Positions 7,636 through 15,620 of a DNA stretch of 35,916 bases are shown one piece after another; position 1 is the first letter of the stretch; every line of letters begins with the position of its first letter. The position numbers were made by a program, and so were the translations under genes. The notes under the pieces are model-generated. The model was not told the DNA's origin. It saw only the letters and a program-made list of their open reading frames with translations, and did no database searches. Source of the DNA: Streptomyces sp. G44 (lineage in GTDB: Bacteria; Actinomycetota; Actinomycetes; Streptomycetales; Streptomycetaceae); the NCBI RefSeq assembly GCF_016905445.1, contig NZ_JAFEXF010000062.1, forward strand, positions 1 to 35,916, written 5' to 3'.

Positions 7636-8457
7636 TCAGGCGACATAGAGATCGAACGTCGAGGTGCGCCGCTCCCCCGCCACCACGTCGAGCGCGGGGT
7701 CGACGGTGAGCATCATCTGGTGCACCCGCTGAAGCTGCGGTGAAGGCTCCACGCCGAGCTCGTCGATGAGCCGCTTGCGCAGTTTGCGGTACACGTCCAG
7801 TGCCGTCGCCTGCCGCCCGGAGCGGTACAGGGCGATCATCGCCTGGGAGTGCAGTCCCTCGTGCTGCGGATGGCGGGCCACCAGGTCGGTGAGCTCCGCG
7901 ATGAGTTCGTTGTGCCGCCCCAGACGCAGGTCGGCGTCGATGCGCCGCTCGATGGTGACCAGGCGCGACTCGTTGAGCCGCATGATCTCGATGGAGAGGA
8001 TCGCTCCCGCGCGTACGTCGACCAGCGGGGCCCCGTTCCACATGTCGAGGGCGCCTCTGAGCAGCGTGGACGCCTGACCGTCCGCGCCCTCCTCGAAGGC
8101 CCGCCGGCCGTCCGCGACAAGCTGCTCGTAGCGGTGCAGGTCCACCGAGTCGGCCGGTATCTGCATGACGTACCCGCCGTGCCGGGTGGCCAGGACCTCC
8201 TTGGCGTCGCCGGGGGAGTCGGGCCCCATGGCGGTACCGAGCCGGCGGCGGAGCTGAAGGACGTACGTCTGCAACGTGGTCATGGCGCTCTGCGGCAGCT
8301 CGGTGCCCCACAGTTCCTCCATGAGCGTGGCCACCGGCACGATACGGCCCGGATAGAACGCGAAGACGGCGAGGAGCTGACGCGGCTTGCTCGCGGTGGG
8401 CACGATCGAGACACCGTTGACCTCGGCGCTCAGTGGCCCCAAAACCTGAATCTCCAC
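7636..8457 (-). CDS. SARP-family transcriptional activator (SARP 1)
   Basis: Streptomyces antibiotic regulatory proteins bind 11-bp direct repeats and recruit RNA polymerase. This 273-residue protein has an OmpR-type winged helix at residues 1-95 (MEIQVLGPLSAEVNG, KPRQLLAVFAFYPGRIVP, LMEELWGTELPQSAMTTLQTY, GGYVMQI). A bacterial transcriptional activation domain follows at about 100-250, with RLVTIERRIDADLRLGRHNE, ALYRSGRQATALDVYRKL and LGVEPSPQLQ. Length and layout match the small SARPs of the ActII-ORF4/TylS class. The GTG start has GGAGG six bases upstream. It lies between the oxidoreductase gene and the divergent type II thioesterase. It is one of three candidates to read the repeats at 1253 and 5419. 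Confidence 0.93.
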   Translation of the reverse strand: MEIQVLGPLSAEVNGVSIVPTASKPRQLLAVFAFYPGRIVPVATLMEELWGTELPQSAMTTLQTYVLQLRRRLGTAMGPDSPGDAKEVLATRHGGYVMQIPADSVDLHRYEQLVADGRRAFEEGADGQASTLLRGALDMWNGAPLVDVRAGAILSIEIMRLNESRLVTIERRIDADLRLGRHNELIAELTDLVARHPQHEGLHSQAMIALYRSGRQATALDVYRKLRKRLIDELGVEPSPQLQRVHQMMLTVDPALDVVAGERRTSTFDLYVA

Positions 8458-8619
8458 GGTTTCCTCCCGTACGCCATCGACTGACGGCCCTGCCGTTGAC
8501 CCATCGAGTGGCGGCCTTGGTCGCTAGCACGCTAGACCCGATTCCCGCTGTCCCCCGCCTGGCTGGACCCGCCCTCAAGCGGCCCTGTACAAGCGGCGGC
8601 CGGGGCGTATGCCACGCCT

Positions 8620-8658
8620 CTCGAGGATGCGTGCAGCACGGTTCGAAGCCCGCTCGCG
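8620..8658 (+). promoter_or_regulatory. Weak SARP-type repeats upstream of the type II thioesterase
   Basis: CTCGAG (8620), TTCGAA (8642) and CTCGCG (8653) fall on an 11-bp lattice, with a poor match (GTGCAG) at 8631. The site ends 107 bp before the thioesterase ATG. It is weaker than the sites at 1253 and 5419 but in phase. Otherwise I see nothing in the 308-bp intergenic region. Confidence 0.4.
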
Positions 8659-8765
8659 CCCATGCCGGCGCGGCCGGGAGGCGGCTATCGTCCGAGCTCC
8701 CCGCCCCGTGTCCGGGACCCTGGTCACCGGGCCGGGCGCCGGAGTGCCTCGTCGATGGAGTCGCC

Positions 8766-9506
8766 ATGCCGGAGCTGCGCCTGTTCGTGTTCCACCACTC
8801 CGGTGGTTCCCATCTGATGTACCGCGACTGGCCGCCCCGCTTCCCGGCCGGCTGGCAGGTGCGGACCCCCGACGCGCCGGGCCGCGGCCCACGCGACGCG
8901 CGTCCGCCGCTGCGTGACGCGGGGGCGCTGGTCGAGCACTTCCTGGACGAGCTCGGGCCCGAACTGACCGGCCGCTTCGCGTTCTTCGGGCACAGCATGG
9001 GCGGTCTGATCGCGTACGAACTGACCCGCCGGCTCGTCGAGAAGGGCCGGACACCGCCCCTGTGGCTCGGCGTCTCGGCGCACGGAGCGCTGCACCCCGA
9101 CGGGAACGGCGCGCGCCGGCATCTGCTGTCCGACGCGGAACTGCGCCGGGAGCTCGCCGAGATGGGCGGCACCTCGCCCTCGGTCCTCGCCCACGAGGAG
9201 CTGTGGGAGCTGTTCGCCCCGGCCATCCGCGCGGACCTGCGCGTCAGCGAGACCTGGCGCACCGGGCCACTGGCCGCGCCGCTGCCGGTGCCCCTCTCGG
9301 TCTACGGCGGCACCCGCGACCAGGTGGCGCCGCCGCACCGCTTGGCGGGCTGGGCCGCCGCCTCCGCGCACTTCATGGGCCCGCGCCTGTTCGACGGCGG
9401 CCACTTCTACTTCCGGGACCGGCTCCCGGAGGTCGCCGGCCGGATCCAGGAGGACGTGCGCCGGGCCCGGCTCCTGGCCCGGGGGCTGTCCGCGGTGCCG
9501 CGATGA
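8766..9506 (+). CDS. Type II thioesterase (alpha/beta hydrolase, NRPS/PKS editing)
   Basis: Type II thioesterases clear stalled or wrong acyl groups from carrier proteins. The 246-residue protein shows RLFVFHHSGGSHLMYRDW at the N-terminus. The nucleophile elbow is FFGHSMGGLIAYEL (Ser near residue 78), followed by VYGGTRDQVAP carrying the likely acid residue and FDGGHFYFRD with the catalytic His near residue 219. Length and motifs are typical of RifR/GrsT-type enzymes. The ATG at 8766 follows GGAG. It overlaps the next gene by four bases (ATGA), so it is translationally coupled to SARP 2. Its presence supports an active carrier-protein assembly line nearby. Confidence 0.92.
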   Translation: MPELRLFVFHHSGGSHLMYRDWPPRFPAGWQVRTPDAPGRGPRDARPPLRDAGALVEHFLDELGPELTGRFAFFGHSMGGLIAYELTRRLVEKGRTPPLWLGVSAHGALHPDGNGARRHLLSDAELRRELAEMGGTSPSVLAHEELWELFAPAIRADLRVSETWRTGPLAAPLPVPLSVYGGTRDQVAPPHRLAGWAAASAHFMGPRLFDGGHFYFRDRLPEVAGRIQEDVRRARLLARGLSAVPR

Positions 9507-10423
9507 CCGTGCTCGACCTCGCCGCGCCGGCCCCGGTACGCGGCGGGGTGACCGAGTTCCGGCTGCTGGGTCCGGTGACCGTGCACGACGGCTCCGGCGG
9601 GGCGGGCATCGTGCCCTCCGGTCCCAAGCAGCGGGCCCTGCTCGCCACCCTGGTCACCCACGCGGGGGAACTCCTGTCCGTGGACCGGCTGGTGGAGGAG
9701 CTGTGGGGCGACCGGCCGCCCGCCAACGCGCCCAATGCCCTGCAAGCCCATGTCGCCCGGCTGCGCAGACTGCTGCCCGCGCCGGGCCACGAGTGGATCA
9801 GCACGCTGCCCACCGGATACCTGCTGACCCTGGGCCGGGCCTCGACCGACGTGGCCCGCTTCACCCGGCTGTCCGGGCAGGGCAGGGCGGTGGTCCCCGA
9901 CGACCCCCGGTACGCGACGGAACTCCTGGGCCAGGCCCTGGCGTTATGGCAGGGCCCGGCCTTGCAGGACAGCAGCCGCGGGCCCCTCTGCTCGGCCGAG
10001 GCGGACCGCCTGGAGGAGCAGCGGCTCATCACCCTGGAGGTCCTGTACGAGGCGAGCCTGGAGTGCGGCAGATACGCGAGGATCATTTCGGACCTGGAGC
10101 GGCTGACGGCCGACCACCCGCTGCGCGAGCGCTTCTACGACCTGCTGATGGTCGCCCTGTACCGGGGCGGTCGGCAGGCGGAGGCCCTCAGCGTCTACGA
10201 ACGCGCGCGCCGCCGCCTCGTCACCACCCTCGGCATAGAACCGGGCCCGGCCATGCGGGCCCGCATGGAGGCGATCCTCAACCACTCCCCCGCGCTGACG
10301 GCGCCGCGCTCCCGGCCGGCTGACCTGTCGGCGGAGGTGGCACGTCTCCAGGCCCGGGTCGAGCAACTGGTCCGGGACCAGGAGGCCTTGCTCCGGAAGG
10401 TGCGGGAGCAGCGGGAGGAGTAA
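9503..10423 (+). CDS. SARP-family transcriptional activator with C-terminal coiled coil (SARP 2)
   Basis: This 306-residue SARP has a DNA-binding winged helix (FRLLGPVTVHDG, SGPKQRALLATLVTHAGELLS, LVEELWGDRPPANAPNALQAH, PTGYLLTL). The activation domain includes LITLEVLYEASLECGRYARI, ALYRGGRQAEALSVYERA and LGIEPGPAMRARM. It differs from the other two SARPs in the window by a charged C-terminal heptad-like helix from about residue 275 (VARLQARVEQLVRDQEALL). The start overlaps the thioesterase stop, making a two-gene operon. After the TAA the same frame continues with more Arg/Glu/Val repeats, so the stop may have shortened a longer helix. A strong hairpin terminator lies downstream, facing SARP 3. 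Confidence 0.92.
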   Translation: MTVLDLAAPAPVRGGVTEFRLLGPVTVHDGSGGAGIVPSGPKQRALLATLVTHAGELLSVDRLVEELWGDRPPANAPNALQAHVARLRRLLPAPGHEWISTLPTGYLLTLGRASTDVARFTRLSGQGRAVVPDDPRYATELLGQALALWQGPALQDSSRGPLCSAEADRLEEQRLITLEVLYEASLECGRYARIISDLERLTADHPLRERFYDLLMVALYRGGRQAEALSVYERARRRLVTTLGIEPGPAMRARMEAILNHSPALTAPRSRPADLSAEVARLQARVEQLVRDQEALLRKVREQREE

Positions 10424-10437
10424 GACGAGCGGAAGGC

Positions 10438-10464
10438 GCGGGAGGTGCGGGAGGTGCGGGAGGT
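10438..10464 (+). repeat. Three tandem 9-bp units GCGGGAGGT
   Basis: Three perfect 9-bp copies plus a partial fourth lie just after SARP 2. In the SARP 2 frame they would encode Arg-Glu-Val repeats, in phase with the coiled coil before the stop codon. Confidence 0.85.
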
Positions 10465-10537
10465 GCGGGAAAGCCGCTGGCACGGTGTTCACGGTCGTGA
10501 GGCGTCCGCCCGCCGACGCGGCACCCGGACGGCAGAA

Positions 10538-10592
10538 CGCCCCGCCCGCTCCCGGAGAGCCTGGGTCAGGCTGTCCGGGAGCGGGCGGGGCG
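10538..10592. terminator. Strong bidirectional hairpin between SARP 2 and SARP 3
   Basis: A 19-bp perfect GC-rich stem (10538-10556 with 10574-10592) encloses a second small stem AGCCTG/CAGGCT. It sits between two convergent genes, as expected for a bidirectional factor-independent terminator in Streptomyces. Confidence 0.88.
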
Positions 10593-10629
10593 GGGGCTGC
10601 CCGCAGGCGTCAGCCGCGGGACGCGGCCG

Positions 10630-11490
10630 TCAACTGGCCGGGACGAGACGGTCCCGCGCACCGCCGGCGAGACCTTCGGAGCGTACGGAGAGCGGGGTGG
10701 GCTCGGAGGTCTTCAGGATGGCCGCCTGCAAGCGGCGGAGTTCGACGGAGGGCTCAAGTCCCAGCTCGCTGATCAGTGACTGACGCAGCCGCTGGTACAC
10801 GCTCAACGCCTCGCCTCGGCGCCCCGACCGGTAGAGGGCCAGCATGAACTGGCCGTGCAGGTTCTCATGCGTGCGGTACCGGCTCACCAGCACCGTCAGC
10901 TCACCCAGCAGTTCCCGATGCCGGCCCAGCCGAAGGTCGGCCTCGATCCGCTGGTAGAGCGCGCACAGCCGGGTCTCCTCCAGCCGGCGCACCTCCATGT
11001 CCAGCTGCGTACCCGTCGTCACGTCCGCCAGCGCCGTCCCGCTCCACAGCGCCAGGCCTTCCCCCAGATACCGGGCGGCACCCGCGAAGTCCTCCGCGTC
11101 CATCGCCCGGTATCCGAGGCCCGCGAGACGCTCGAACTCACGCACATCGCTGGCGCCGCCGTCCCCCCGCAGCAGATACCCGCCCGGAGCCGTCACCAGC
11201 ACGTCCTTCGCCGATGCCGACGAGCCGCCCTCCCCCGGCGCCGCGTGGCCACCCCGCTCGAGGGCCGCACCGATCAACTCGCGCAGCTGCAAGATGTACG
11301 TCTGCAACGTCGTCCGCGCGGAACGCGGCGGACGCTCGCCCCACAACTCCTCCACCAGCACCCCGACCGGCACCACCCGATCCACGTGCAACGCCAGCAA
11401 CGCCAGAACCTTTCGGGGCTTCGGCGCCGTGGGCATCACGGCAAACCCGTCCACTCTCACACCCAACGGACCCAGAACATCGATGTCCAC
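10630..11490 (-). CDS. SARP-family transcriptional activator (SARP 3), ARE-controlled
   Basis: This 286-residue SARP has the winged helix at residues 1-100 (MDIDVLGPLGVRVDG, KPRKVLALLALHVDRVVP, LVEELWGERPPRSARTTLQTY, GGYLLRG). A short Gly/Ser-rich insertion lies near residue 85. The activation domain contains LCALYQRIEADLRLGRHREL and ALYRSGRRGEALSVYQRL. The GTG start follows GGGGGAG. It is closest in layout to SARP 1. An ARE-like operator ends up about 57 bp upstream of the start, and a weaker one lies further up. This makes it the SARP most directly wired to the GBL system and the likely link between signal and biosynthesis. Confidence 0.93.
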   Translation of the reverse strand: MDIDVLGPLGVRVDGFAVMPTAPKPRKVLALLALHVDRVVPVGVLVEELWGERPPRSARTTLQTYILQLRELIGAALERGGHAAPGEGGSSASAKDVLVTAPGGYLLRGDGGASDVREFERLAGLGYRAMDAEDFAGAARYLGEGLALWSGTALADVTTGTQLDMEVRRLEETRLCALYQRIEADLRLGRHRELLGELTVLVSRYRTHENLHGQFMLALYRSGRRGEALSVYQRLRQSLISELGLEPSVELRRLQAAILKTSEPTPLSVRSEGLAGGARDRLVPAS

Positions 11491-11546
11491 GCCGACTCCC
11501 CCAGTTCGTCTGTGGCCTGTATCCCGGGCTATCCGGTGCCACCAGT

Positions 11547-11572
11547 AAAAAACCAGCAGTCCGGTTTGTCAA
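11547..11572 (-). promoter_or_regulatory. ARE-like operator upstream of SARP 3
   Basis: The core reads AAACC, eight bases, GGTTTGT. It resembles the autoregulatory elements bound by GBL receptors, and a second AAACC-type half lies just beyond. It sits 57 bp upstream of the SARP 3 start. The rest of the 302-bp gap to the TetR gene contains no gene. Confidence 0.6.
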
Positions 11573-11755
11573 TACCAAACCGCTCTCGCTGTTTTCGTAA
11601 CCTCCCATCCGCCCCTTGAGCACACCTCAAGCCTGGAGGGACTGGACCACGAACGACAGAAACCCCCTCGTCACAGACGTACGAGAGGGTTTGTGCAGTG
11701 AGCGCACGGAAAATGTCCGGCAGACTTCAAGGACCCCAGAACCGCCGGAAGTGCC

Positions 11756-11782
11756 TAGAAACAGGCTGCTAGGTCTGTTTGG
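11756..11782 (-). promoter_or_regulatory. Second, weaker ARE-like sequence
   Basis: The core AAACAGGCTGCTAGGTCTGT carries a right half (AGGTCTGT) close to the operator before the AfsA gene (TGGTCTGT). It lies 266 bp upstream of SARP 3 and just past the TetR stop codon. A role is uncertain. Confidence 0.35.
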
Positions 11783-11792
11783 ACGGCAGCTT

Positions 11793-12383
11793 TCAAACCG
11801 CTTCGCCGGTCAGCCGCGGCAGGACCAACTCCCAGAACGCGTCGATGCGCCGCCCCGTGAGCCAACCGCTGTCCGTGCCGCCCAGCACCTCGAAGCCCAC
11901 GGTGGCCGCGACGATGGCGGGCGCCACCCCCTCGGGCGTCACGCCGTCCGCGAGGCAGCCCTCCCGCTCCGCGCGCACGAGCATGTCCTCGACCCACCCC
12001 TGCCAGTAGCGCCGCACGCCCGCCTTCGCCCCCAGCGCGGGCTCGCTCCCCAGCTCGAAGCCCGCCCGCACGACGACGTCCTCCGCCAGACCGGCCATCA
12101 GCCCGTGGGTCGCGTCCACCAGGCCCTGTAGCGCGTCACGCCGTACGCCGTCGGCCGGCACATCACCGATGATCACCCGCAGCCTGCGCGCCGCCTCGTC
12201 CTCCACCGCGCGGGCCAGCTCCCGCTTCGCCTCGAAGTGGAAGTGGAGCGCCCCGTTACTGACCCCGGCCCGTCTGCTGATGTGGGCGAGCGATGCCGAC
12301 GCGTACCCTTCGCGCGCGAACACCTCGGCGGCGCTCCGGATCAAAGCCTCGCGGGTCCGGACCGCTCTCTCCTGCTTGGCCAT
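11793..12383 (-). CDS. TetR-family regulator, pseudo-GBL-receptor type
   Basis: This roughly 196-residue protein has a TetR helix-turn-helix at residues 8-55 (RAVRTREALIRSAAEVFA, SLAHISRRAGVSNGALHFHF). The ligand domain carries ATVGFEVLGGTDSGWLTGRRI and AFWELVLPRL, a C-terminal pattern shared with the ScbR2/JadR2/TylQ class. Those proteins bind ARE sites but respond to antibiotics or other ligands rather than the GBL itself, and usually repress. The ATG at 12383 is preferred over the adjacent in-frame GTG because GGAGAGG sits six bases before it. An ARE lies 73 bp upstream, consistent with cross- or self-regulation. It is paralogous to the next TetR gene. Confidence 0.87.
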   Translation of the reverse strand: MAKQERAVRTREALIRSAAEVFAREGYASASLAHISRRAGVSNGALHFHFEAKRELARAVEDEAARRLRVIIGDVPADGVRRDALQGLVDATHGLMAGLAEDVVVRAGFELGSEPALGAKAGVRRYWQGWVEDMLVRAEREGCLADGVTPEGVAPAIVAATVGFEVLGGTDSGWLTGRRIDAFWELVLPRLTGEAV

Positions 12384-12455
12384 CACTCACCTCTCCACCA
12401 CGACCCGCCTCCGGCACGGCCCGGTGAACATGTCGTATTTTCCGCGATATCCTAG

Positions 12456-12482
12456 AAAACAAACCGCGCAGTTGGTTTTGTT
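12456..12482. promoter_or_regulatory. ARE-like operator upstream of the first TetR gene
   Basis: A near-palindrome: AAAACAAACC, seven bases, then TGGTTTTGTT. It is the most symmetric ARE in the window. It sits 73 bp upstream of the minus-strand TetR start in the 405-bp divergent region between the two TetR genes. Confidence 0.75.
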
Positions 12483-12723
12483 GAATCCTTAACAGCCGAG
12501 GGCGCGAAGGGTGTAAGGGCAACGTATCGCAACGGCCGGGTACCCTGCCCGCCGGGCCCCCACGGGCCTCGCTCACACCGTCAACGCCCAAGGTGAGAAC
12601 CGGTGACCGGCCGACGGTCCGCCGGCTCGTCGCGCCCTGCGGAGCGAGATCGACACAGAAGACACGGAAGCTCCATACCTGTCCGAGCATCCGGCGCAAA
12701 CCGGCCATAATCTTCAGAGACGG

Positions 12724-12750
12724 AAAAGAAACCGGCACGCTGGTTTTATG
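12724..12750 (+). promoter_or_regulatory. ARE-like operator upstream of the second TetR gene
   Basis: The core GAAACCGGCACGCTGGTTTT has the two ARE half-sites. It ends 38 bp before the ATG at 12789, a position suited to repression. Confidence 0.72.
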
Positions 12751-12788
12751 CTTCTCCGTGCAGCAGTCCTTCCCGGAGGAGTTCCCGC

Positions 12789-13412
12789 ATGACGCAACAA
12801 CGTGCCGTACACACCCGTGACGCGCTCATCCGCTCGGCGGCCGAGACGTTCGAACGCTGCGGGTACGTCCAGGCGAAGCTGGCGGAGATCAGTTCCAGCG
12901 CCGGTGTGAGCGCCGGGGCCCTGCATTTCCACTTCGCGAACAAGGCCGCGGTGGCCTCGACCGTCGAGACGGCGGCGGCCGACGCCCTGCGGGGCGCGGT
13001 GCGCGCGGCCCAGGTCCCCGGCATGAACGCCATGCAGCGGCTGACCGCCGCTTCGCACGCCCTGGCCGAAGCGCTGCGGCACGATGTCGTGGCGCGGGCC
13101 GGGTTCCACCTCAGTTGCCGCACACCGCAGCGCACCGGCCCGGATCTGCGCCAGGAGTGGCATGCCTGCGTCCGCCGGCTGCTGGCCGCGGCCGAGGCGG
13201 AGGGGCTGCTCGCCGAGCATGTGCGCCCCGAGGACGCCAGCGTGCCGGTCATTGCGGCCACCACCGGCCTTGAGGTGCTCGGCGACGCCGATCCCCGCTG
13301 GCTCTCGCCCGGCGCGCTGGCCGGCTTCTGGCGCTTCATCCTGCCGTGCCTGGCCAAGCCGGAGGTGGTCGCCGCCCTGGCCCCGGAACCGTCCGATCCC
13401 GGCAGCGCGTGA
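12789..13412 (+). CDS. TetR-family regulator, second pseudo-GBL-receptor type
   Basis: This 207-residue protein has a helix-turn-helix at residues 5-52 (RAVHTRDALIRSAAETFERCG, LAEISSSAGVSAGALHFHF). The C-terminal half has IAATTGLEVLGDADPRWLSPG and FWRFILPCLAKPEV, parallel to the divergent TetR paralogue. The shared GLEVLG and WLS patterns place both with the ScbR2-like pseudo-receptors rather than with true A-factor receptors. The ATG has GGAGGAG seven bases upstream. An ARE lies directly in front. Two pseudo-receptors plus one receptor match the multi-TetR circuits known from tylosin and lankacidin control (TylP/TylQ, SrrA/SrrB/SrrC). The ligand is unknown. Confidence 0.87.
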   Translation: MTQQRAVHTRDALIRSAAETFERCGYVQAKLAEISSSAGVSAGALHFHFANKAAVASTVETAAADALRGAVRAAQVPGMNAMQRLTAASHALAEALRHDVVARAGFHLSCRTPQRTGPDLRQEWHACVRRLLAAAEAEGLLAEHVRPEDASVPVIAATTGLEVLGDADPRWLSPGALAGFWRFILPCLAKPEVVAALAPEPSDPGSA

Positions 13413-13692
13413 CGGACGCCGAACGCGGCCCCGCGCCGGCCGCCGCCCCCGTCGGAGCACCGGTCGAGCCCGTCCGGTGAGGCGCCCGCCCGTCCACCTC
13501 ACACGTCCGCCCCACACGTGTCTCACGTATCCCGGCACGGCCCGCGGCAGGGAGGGCCGGCAAGACTCCGGTCCAGGTCGACTTCCGGTCATCGCGCGGT
13601 ACATTGGGCGCGCGCTTATCGACCGTTCTGACCCGAGAGGTCGGAAGCAGAACCTCCATTTTCCGCAACGCAGCGGCGCTTTCACAGGCATA

Positions 13693-13719
13693 GAAAATAA
13701 ACCGGTTGGTCTGTATGTT
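13693..13719 (+). promoter_or_regulatory. ARE-like operator upstream of the AfsA-family gene
   Basis: The core AAATAAACCGGTTGGTCTGT resembles the consensus ARE. It ends 60 bp before the AfsA ATG and is the only feature seen in the 367-bp gap after the second TetR gene. Confidence 0.75.
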
Positions 13720-13779
13720 GAGGGCCGCGAGAGCGCCCCGCCCGGGCGCTCTCTCCAGTCGCGACCCTGGGGGATCAAC

Positions 13780-14757
13780 ATGTCCACGAACACGTTCAGC
13801 CCCGTAGACGACACCTTGCAGCGCATACCCGAGGGCCCGGTCCTGCGGGACCCCTGGCCCGCGGACCGTCCGCCGATGCGGCTGACCACCACGGTGCCCA
13901 AGGAGTTCGTCCACCGGGCAGCCCTCGCCGAAGTGCTGCTCACCGGCCAAAGACGCATCGACGACCTGCGGTTCGGGGTGACGGCCCAGTGGCCCCGCAG
14001 CCACAGCTTCTACTCGCCGCTCCAAGGGACGTACCACGACCCGCTGCTGGCCGCCGAGACCATCAGACAGGTCGGTTTCCTGCTCCCGCACACGGAGCTC
14101 GGCGTACCGGTCGGCCATCAGTTCCTCATGCACACCTTCGCGATGTCGGTGCGGCCCGAGCTGCTCCACGTCGGCCACACCCCCGCGGACCTCGACATCG
14201 AGGTGACGTTCAGCGACGTGCGCGAGCGCCGGGACACGCACACCGGAGCCCGCTACGACGCGGTGATCCACCGGGACGGAGAGGCTGTCGCCACCGGCCG
14301 CATCACCTACACCTGCATCGCGCCGCGGGCCTACCGCCGGCTGCGCGGCAACCAGGGTCACCTGCAGATCCCGCTCACCGCGCCGGTGCCGCCGCAGAGC
14401 GTGGGCCGCCTCTCGCCGACCGACGTGGTGCTCTCCCCGGTCGGCGGCGACCACCGGTGGCAACTGCGCGTGGACACCCGCCACCCCGTGCTCTTCGACC
14501 ACCCCGTCGACCATGTGCCCGGCATGCTCCTGACCGAGGCCGCCCGGCAGGCGGCGACGGCGGTCCTCGGCGACCCGGCCCGCCTGGTGCCCGTGGAGGT
14601 CGAGTCCGAGTACCTGCGCTACGTCGAGCTCGACGCGCCGTGCTTCATCCAGGCCGTGCAAACGCCCGAGGACCTCGGGAGCGACCGGGTCCGGATCATC
14701 GGCGAGCAGGGCGGCGAGGAGATGTTCCGGACCACCGTCACCGCCGTCCGGCTGTAG
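13780..14757 (+). CDS. afsA: AfsA/ScbA-family gamma-butyrolactone synthase
   Basis: AfsA-family enzymes condense a beta-ketoacyl-ACP with dihydroxyacetone phosphate, the key step to A-factor-type signals. The 325-residue protein has two tandem AfsA hot-dog repeats. The first contains VPKEFVHRAALAEVLLTG, LAAETIRQVGFLLPHTELGVP and HQFLMHTF. The second contains VPGMLLTEAARQAATAVLG and VEVESEYLRYVELDAPCF. Length is typical (300-330). The ATG at 13780 is preceded by GGGGGATC. It is followed on the same strand by a GBL receptor, and ARE sites flank both genes. Acyl-chain specificity cannot be read from sequence, and no separate reductase gene is seen nearby. Confidence 0.93.
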   Translation: MSTNTFSPVDDTLQRIPEGPVLRDPWPADRPPMRLTTTVPKEFVHRAALAEVLLTGQRRIDDLRFGVTAQWPRSHSFYSPLQGTYHDPLLAAETIRQVGFLLPHTELGVPVGHQFLMHTFAMSVRPELLHVGHTPADLDIEVTFSDVRERRDTHTGARYDAVIHRDGEAVATGRITYTCIAPRAYRRLRGNQGHLQIPLTAPVPPQSVGRLSPTDVVLSPVGGDHRWQLRVDTRHPVLFDHPVDHVPGMLLTEAARQAATAVLGDPARLVPVEVESEYLRYVELDAPCFIQAVQTPEDLGSDRVRIIGEQGGEEMFRTTVTAVRL

Positions 14758-14874
14758 AGCGCTCCGCGCTCCGGCTGTCCCCCGCACGACCGCGGCAGCT
14801 CCGGCACCGCCCGGAGCGACTCCGGCATGGGCTCGATCACGTCCCTGTCCCTGACGACCGACACGCAAAGGAGC

Positions 14875-14903
14875 TAAGATACGAACTTGACGGTTTTTTT
14901 ATG
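14875..14903 (+). promoter_or_regulatory. ARE-like operator upstream of the GBL receptor
   Basis: The core ATACGAACTTGACGGTTTTT carries ARE-like halves. It ends 42 bp before the receptor ATG. Autorepression through such a site is the norm for GBL receptors. Confidence 0.65.
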
Positions 14904-14945
14904 TGGGCCTCCACAAGGTTCCCTGATCTCGGAGGCGGTGGAAAC

Positions 14946-15620
14946 ATGCCGAAACAAGACCGCGCGATCCGCACACGACGGACGATTCTGGTCGCCGCGG
15001 CTTCAGTGTTCGAGGAGCACGGCTTCCAGGCGGCCACCATCACGGACATCCTCAACGCCGCTGGCGTGACCAAGGGCGCGCTGTACTTCCACTTCCAGTC
15101 CAAAGAGGACCTGGCGTACGGCGTGATGGCGGCGCAGGGGCGCCACATGGGGGTCGTCCCGCCCCGCGCCTGCAAGGCGCAGGAGGTCATCGACACGGTT
15201 CTCCTGCAAACGTACCGGTTGCAGAAGGACCCGATGGTCCGGGCCGGGGTCCGGCTGGCCATGGACCAGCACGCGTCGGAGCTCGACCGCGGGACGTCCT
15301 TCCAGGACTGGGGCAAGGGGATGACCCTCCTCCTGGACGCGGCCAAGGAGCAGGGCGAGTTGCTGCCGCACGTCGTGCCCTCCGACACGGCGGACCTCGT
15401 GGTGGGCGCCTACGCGGGCGTCCAGTCGATGTCCCAGGCCGTCAGCGGCTACACGGACCTGAACCACCGGACGTCGGTGCTGCTGCGCCACATCATGCCC
15501 AACGTCGTGCAGTCCTCCGTGCTCACCACACTCGACCTCGCGCCCGAGCGCGGCGCGGCGATCTACGCCGAGATCCAGGCGCTCATGGAGGCGGAAGAGC
15601 TGGCGGGCGCCTCGGCCTGA
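14946..15620 (+). CDS. Gamma-butyrolactone receptor (ArpA/ScbR-type TetR repressor)
   Basis: GBL receptors bind ARE operators and release them when the signal binds. This 224-residue TetR protein has a helix-turn-helix at residues 5-52 (RAIRTRRTILVAAASVFEEHG, ITDILNAAGVTKGALYFHF, SKEDLAYGVM). The rest is characteristic of true receptors: RAGVRLAMDQHASELDRG, PFQDWGKGMT-like FQDWGKGMTLLLDAAKEQGE, YAGVQSMSQAVSGYTDL and LLRHIMPNVV. The ATG at 14946 follows GGAGG with good spacing. It lies 188 bp after the AfsA gene, the usual signal-receptor pairing, with an ARE in front. Its last 58 bases overlap the 3' end of the convergent monooxygenase gene. Confidence 0.93.
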   Translation: MPKQDRAIRTRRTILVAAASVFEEHGFQAATITDILNAAGVTKGALYFHFQSKEDLAYGVMAAQGRHMGVVPPRACKAQEVIDTVLLQTYRLQKDPMVRAGVRLAMDQHASELDRGTSFQDWGKGMTLLLDAAKEQGELLPHVVPSDTADLVVGAYAGVQSMSQAVSGYTDLNHRTSVLLRHIMPNVVQSSVLTTLDLAPERGAAIYAEIQALMEAEELAGASA

